From positions 1,359,501 through 1,423,500 of the forward strand of contig LSRY02000001.1 of the NCBI GenBank assembly GCA_001643675.2: a DNA stretch of 64,000 bases. Direction: 5' to 3'. The DNA is from Monocercomonoides exilis (lineage: Eukaryota > Preaxostyla > Oxymonadida > Polymastigidae). Each line of letters opens with the position of its first letter. Within the stretch, counting starts at the first letter, position 1. The translations under genes and the position numbers were made by a program. Shown here in pieces: positions 59,861 through 64,000 of this stretch. A model generated the notes under the pieces. It ran no database searches and was not told the origin of the DNA. It saw only the letters and a list, made by a program, of their open reading frames with translations.

Positions 59861-61648
59861 TTACCAAGCTGATTTCTTTGTATTTGAAAGAGCCTTTAAT
59901 AATGGATCCGCAGTAAGCGCATTCATTACAACAAGCTTTGAATTTTGAGATTTTGAAGGCTTGGAGAAGACAGAGACTGTTGGATCTTGGGAATTAAGAG
60001 AATGAATTCGCTGAGACTTAGATGGCTTGGCGTCATCCGACTCCATGCTTTCGATGATTTTTTTCCCATAATCTTCAATAACAGGTTCTGATTCTTTTTG
60101 TTGAGCCTTCTTTTTGGATGCTTCTGTGACAAATACAGAAAGATCCATTGCTGGCTTTTCTTTAAACAGTTTTTCTTTCACATGTCCATCCTGCGGTACA
60201 TCGATTTTCCGTTGTTTGTTAACTTGCATCTCTTTTGAAACTCTCTCATTGCTTTTGTTAACATGTAGCCCTCTCAGATCTTTGGACTCTTTTTCGCTTG
60301 CTTCGTTTCTGCTGTGGCATTTCTTCGATCTTTCATTCATTTTGGTCAATCCCTCGGAATCGTCTCGTTCTGATTGGATTTTCTTTTTCGATTTCCCTTT
60401 TTGATTGTCTGCAAATGGCTCTTCGGACTTTTCGTTAGATATTCCTTCAGCGAGTATTTCTTTTCTTTCCTTTTTGAAGAGGGAAAAGGAAATAAATTGA
60501 ATGGAAAAAAATCAATTATTTAGAATTAATTTTTTAATTTCGTCAGTTCAAACCACTTTGGCATTGTCCAAAATTCTTAGATATGGAAAAAGTTTCACTA
60601 ATTGAATCTCGAAAGAAAGATATTCCGGCGAAACCCTTGCGGTTGAAAGAGCTGGCATTGTTGACTTCGATAATGAAGAGGAAGAAGCATGTGTTTCCGT
60701 TGGCAACATTCTTGATGATGTCAATGAAGCTGTTGAAGAATAATCGGGATGGAGAGGATTTCCTTTAAGAGAAAGGTTTATTGTTCTCGTAAAATGGGCA
60801 ATTAGAGGAAGCGCTCTACAAATGGAAATAGTAAATAAATAATAAAAATATAAATGATGATTTGAACTCTGAAAACGCAAACTTTGGAGTCAATTGGTTG
60901 TGTGAAAGATCAACAAACACAATTCTAGTGGGAAACGTGTTCATTCTTTCAAGTGTTGGCATTTCAAATATTTCATTATGTGCCAACCGTATTTCACACA
61001 ATTTAGGGCAAAGAGAAATGTCAGGAAACGAAGACAATTGGTTAAAAGAACATGAAAGTTTTGTCAAGCAAGGAAGAGATCCTAAAGATAAGCTTTTGAG
61101 CTGGTTATGAGAAAGACTGTATCATCCAAAAGTTTTGATTTTAAAAAATTGAAAATGGAAAAGAATGTTAAAATGCAAAAATTGCATACATCAATGAGTT
61201 AAGAGTGGGATGGGCTATATTTGGTAAAAGGGTAATATTGTTATTATTTATAATTAATGCTTGCAGAGAAGGCATTTTTTCCAAAAACGATGCTGGAATT
61301 GTAGTGATTTTATTGAAAGATAAATTCAAAACTGTAAACAAAACACAAAAAATAAAAAGAAAACAAAATTTTTCGACTTTTCGAACCTCTCAATTTAAAT
61401 GGAAAAAAATTGCACAAATTTGTTAAAAAATTGTGTGACAATTGTAAGAGAGTAAGTGGTGCTTTTACAGAATTTAAAATGATGTCTGCTTCGTCCGTTG
61501 TTAATTGATTTTCAGATAAATCGAGAATATGGAGTTTTGCCAATTCCTCTCGAGGAGTCACTTGTTCCAAAGGTCTTATAATATTTCCTTTTAAATCAAG
61601 TTTATCTGATGTTTTATCAGCAGATTCCAGTAAGTTGCGTAAAGTCAT
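59861..61648 (-). CDS. Leucine-rich repeat protein with basic C-terminal tail
   Basis: Five exons: 61648-61387, 61292-61190, 61116-60883, 60815-60554 and 60469-59861, 489 residues. Donors are GTTCGA, GTATGC, GTTTGC and GTTTGA, all phase-consistent. About seven LRRs span residues 10-230 (KLHILDLSENQLTTDE, LTLLQLSHNFLTNL, LQALIINNNNITLLPNI, LNSLILSHNQLKSL, LTKLSCSFNQLSSFPD, RIVFVDLSHNQLT, TINLSLKGNPLH), with a cap ending FPYLRILDNAKV. The remaining 200 residues are Lys/Ser/Glu-rich without a domain, ending in a hydrophobic-basic patch (ALTADPLLKALSNTKKSAW). The cap resembles that of U2A'/LRRC-type scaffold proteins; partner and place in the cell are unknown. No signal peptide or membrane segment. 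Convergent with calmodulin (228 bp). Confidence 0.82.
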
Positions 61649-64000
61649 TATAAGTTACAAACATCTAATATGGAACGATCTTTTGAAATACAGAATGTTC
61701 ACATTTTTTTTTCTTTTTGAAATCAATAACCATTCAACAAATGGTTAACAGTTTTTTTTTTTGGTTTCAAAAATTAATAAGTGCTTTTCAACAATTGACA
61801 ATTCACATTTTTAAATAATTTTTTTATCTTTTTTTTTAATATGAAACTGCGTTATTCAAAACGCTGCCTTATATAGTTATATCATTCATAAAACTTTTAT
61901 AATAATAATAATAACAACAAAAGATGAATTGCACAATTTTAGTGTTATTGTGAAATTTTAGAAATTTTTTGAAATTTTTATGTGTTATTTTGAAATAATC
62001 AAGTTATTTTGAAATTTTTCAGAAAAATTGAAAATATGGCAGTTATTTTTAGTTACACCAACAAATTTCTAATTAAAAATTTATTGTGGGAAAATCTGTA
62101 TTTTTCTCCTTCAAATTTTGGCAATCAAAAATAGCGGTTTTTTTAACATAAATATTATTAAATATGTTTTGAACAATTTTCAGAACATTTTACAACAAAA
62201 ATATGCAAAATCAATCATTTTTCGGATTTTTGTGACAATCGCAAAGGAAAAAAAATATTATTTAACGTTTAATACGTTATTGAAATGTTTCCATGAACAA
62301 TAAACGACTGTCATTATTCAAAACATTTAAAAATTTCTATAAAATGGTCTATTATTGCTGATTTACAAAAATCAACAAAATACATCAAATATCAAAAATG
62401 AGAGCAATTAAAATTCAAAAACATTTCAAATATTGATGTTTTGCACAATAATGAATATTTCATAGAGAAAAAAATGTGACAAGGCAGAAAACATGTCAAA
62501 AAAGTGAAGAAAAAATAAAGTTTCATTTTGGTTATATGTCCGCATAATGTGAAGCTGATGGGATTGACAAAATCATCCAAAGATAAAAGCAAATCTCGTT
62601 GCTTCTTCTTCTTCATCATCTTCTTCTCTAAATATTTTTCCTTATAGATATAAAACTCTTTTGAGCCATCTCTGTTTTCAATTTCACTGTCAATTTCCAT
62701 CCTTCACTTCTTCCTCCCTCAAAATTTTCTGAATCCCTATCCATTATTCTTCTTCCACTCAAATTCATGAACATACTCGATTCTGTATTGCAATGAAAAA
62801 TAGAAGATTCCATCCAAAGAATCCCTTCCCATCTCTTGTCGCTGAAAGACCTTCTTCTCTCATTTTTTTCCAAAACAACAACAATATCACCCCACCAAAT
62901 ATCACAACCTTTTTCCCAAAGTCTATTCCTCTTCACTCCTTGCTTCTTCTTCTCCAAGCACGTTTCTTCTTATCATTATTAAATATCTTCATCCTTTTTC
63001 TATCTCAAGCGCAAGACATCCTCTCATGGTTAGCCCCTCATCCTCTTCCATCCCTGTCGCACCTCTGTCTCCAAATCCCCAATGCAAAGTGTTGAACCTG
63101 TCATTCTTTCTTCCTTTCTTCCTCAGCCTCCACCTCCATCCCTTTCCCTGCAAATGAGAGGCGCGTCCAAATTGTCCTTTCAAAAAAAATTTAAAATATT
63201 AAAAAAAAATCTCTCACTTTTTTTTTCTTCAACTCCTCTTCTCTTTCTTACCAAACATACATCCGCAAAAACTCTCCCTCTTGATCCGCCTCATATGACT
63301 CCTCCCTCTCTCTGCATTTGAAAATAAAAAAACCATCCATTTTCCATTTCTCTCTACATCTCTCCATCTCTAATCTTCTCCTCCAATAAATATATTTTAT
63401 TAACCCCACTCATCTTAGTCACTTCTTATCTTCACTCTTATCCCACCTCTCAACAGCAAATCCCATTTCTTAAATAATAAACATGGCCTCCACACCTTCA
63501 AACTCACAAAAATCTCAAAAAAAAATCCCCTCAAAATCCCATCCCAATCCATTCCCCACGAATCCATTTTGCCTCTTTAACCTCATGAAAAAACCTTTTT
63601 CCAACAATACTCATCTTTTTATCGTTTAATTCCCCATCAAAACCCTGTTAATTCTAAATTTCGAAAATTCATCACCCTACACAATAAATCCATCCTTTAA
63701 TACACACGTTAACTTCCCATGCACATTCAACCACAATACAGAGCTGAGCCTTCTTTCATATTTTTGTAGAAAATATGTGATGGGCATGATCAAACAATAT
63801 CAAATGCTCAGAAACTATCAACGGAGGGGGATTCAGAAGTAAAAACAAAGATAGATTGATTAAGTGAATTTATTGCAGTGAAAAGGTTGGGTATGACAAA
63901 AGAATGTCTGTTTGATGAAAGATGAAATTGTTCATTTTGATTGATGGAATGCTGTGGAGCAACAACATTTTCGATGAAAATGTTAAAATTTTTATGTGTG
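61649..64000. other. Gene-free end region with a G-poor strand
   Basis: 61.65-62.7 kb is AT-rich with no supportable gene. From about 62700 to 63760 the + strand becomes C- and CT-rich and strikingly poor in G. Frames there (for example 62628-62957 on -, 62793-63095 on +) have no domain, splice partner or coding character beyond the skew. The last 240 bp returns to ordinary composition. Confidence 0.45.

Noticed and set aside
62628-62957. A 109-codon minus-strand frame
   Set aside because: It lies in the region of skewed composition, has no domain or splice partner, and its amino-acid bias follows the G-poor opposite strand.
1-64000. Use of TAA/TAG as glutamine, as in some oxymonads
   Set aside because: Calmodulin, the HMG-box protein and SF3B3 end at TAA, and clathrin at TAG, at or near expected lengths, and none needs a read-through stop.

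Overview
The window is nuclear DNA of an intron-rich, AT-rich protist. Thirty-eight short GT-AG (one GC-AG) introns can be placed, mostly 45-230 nt, with 5' splice sites close to GT(A/T)TG(A/T). TAA, TAG and TGA all act as normal stops. A giant beta-helix surface protein ending in a pseudokinase, plus three copies of a helical family that I recall as expanded in the oxymonad Monocercomonoides, point to a Monocercomonoides-like oxymonad (Preaxostyla). That assignment rests on recognition from memory, not on a search.

Left part (1-26.8 kb) is sparse and accessory-like. It holds two small inverted-repeat elements resembling Tc1/mariner-type MITEs (135-510, 1371-1820), the 2584-residue beta-helix/pseudokinase gene (3103-10857), three members of one lineage-specific family (13346-14770 +, 17295-18722 -, and a broken copy at 22017-23358 +), a decayed reading frame running into a perfect purine minisatellite (15.6-17.0 kb), another decayed coding tract (19.5-20.9 kb), and a foldback at 25 kb. 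Long AT-rich stretches carry nothing recognisable.

Right part (26.8-61.6 kb) is compact and housekeeping: a myotubularin-family lipid phosphatase with a serine-rich insertion of about 925 residues inside its catalytic domain (-), an HMG-box protein (+), a Mediator MED8-like protein (-), splicing factor SF3B3 (+), an organophosphate:phosphate antiporter-family transporter (+), an unrecognised helical protein (-), clathrin heavy chain (+), a long LRR/serine-rich/coiled-coil protein (-), calmodulin (+) and a second LRR protein (-). Three gene pairs are divergent with only 148-215 bp between start codons. The last 2.35 kb has no gene I can support and includes a G-poor, C-rich strand.

The genes do not form a single pathway: they cover phosphoinositide turnover and coated vesicles (myotubularin, clathrin), nuclear functions (HMG box, MED8-like, SF3B3), sugar/glycerol-phosphate transport and calcium signalling. 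Shared oddities are long serine or charged low-complexity insertions into otherwise conserved proteins, serine runs built as ordered (TCA)n(TCT)n blocks, and introns concentrated at the 5' ends of long genes whose later exons are much richer in G+C.
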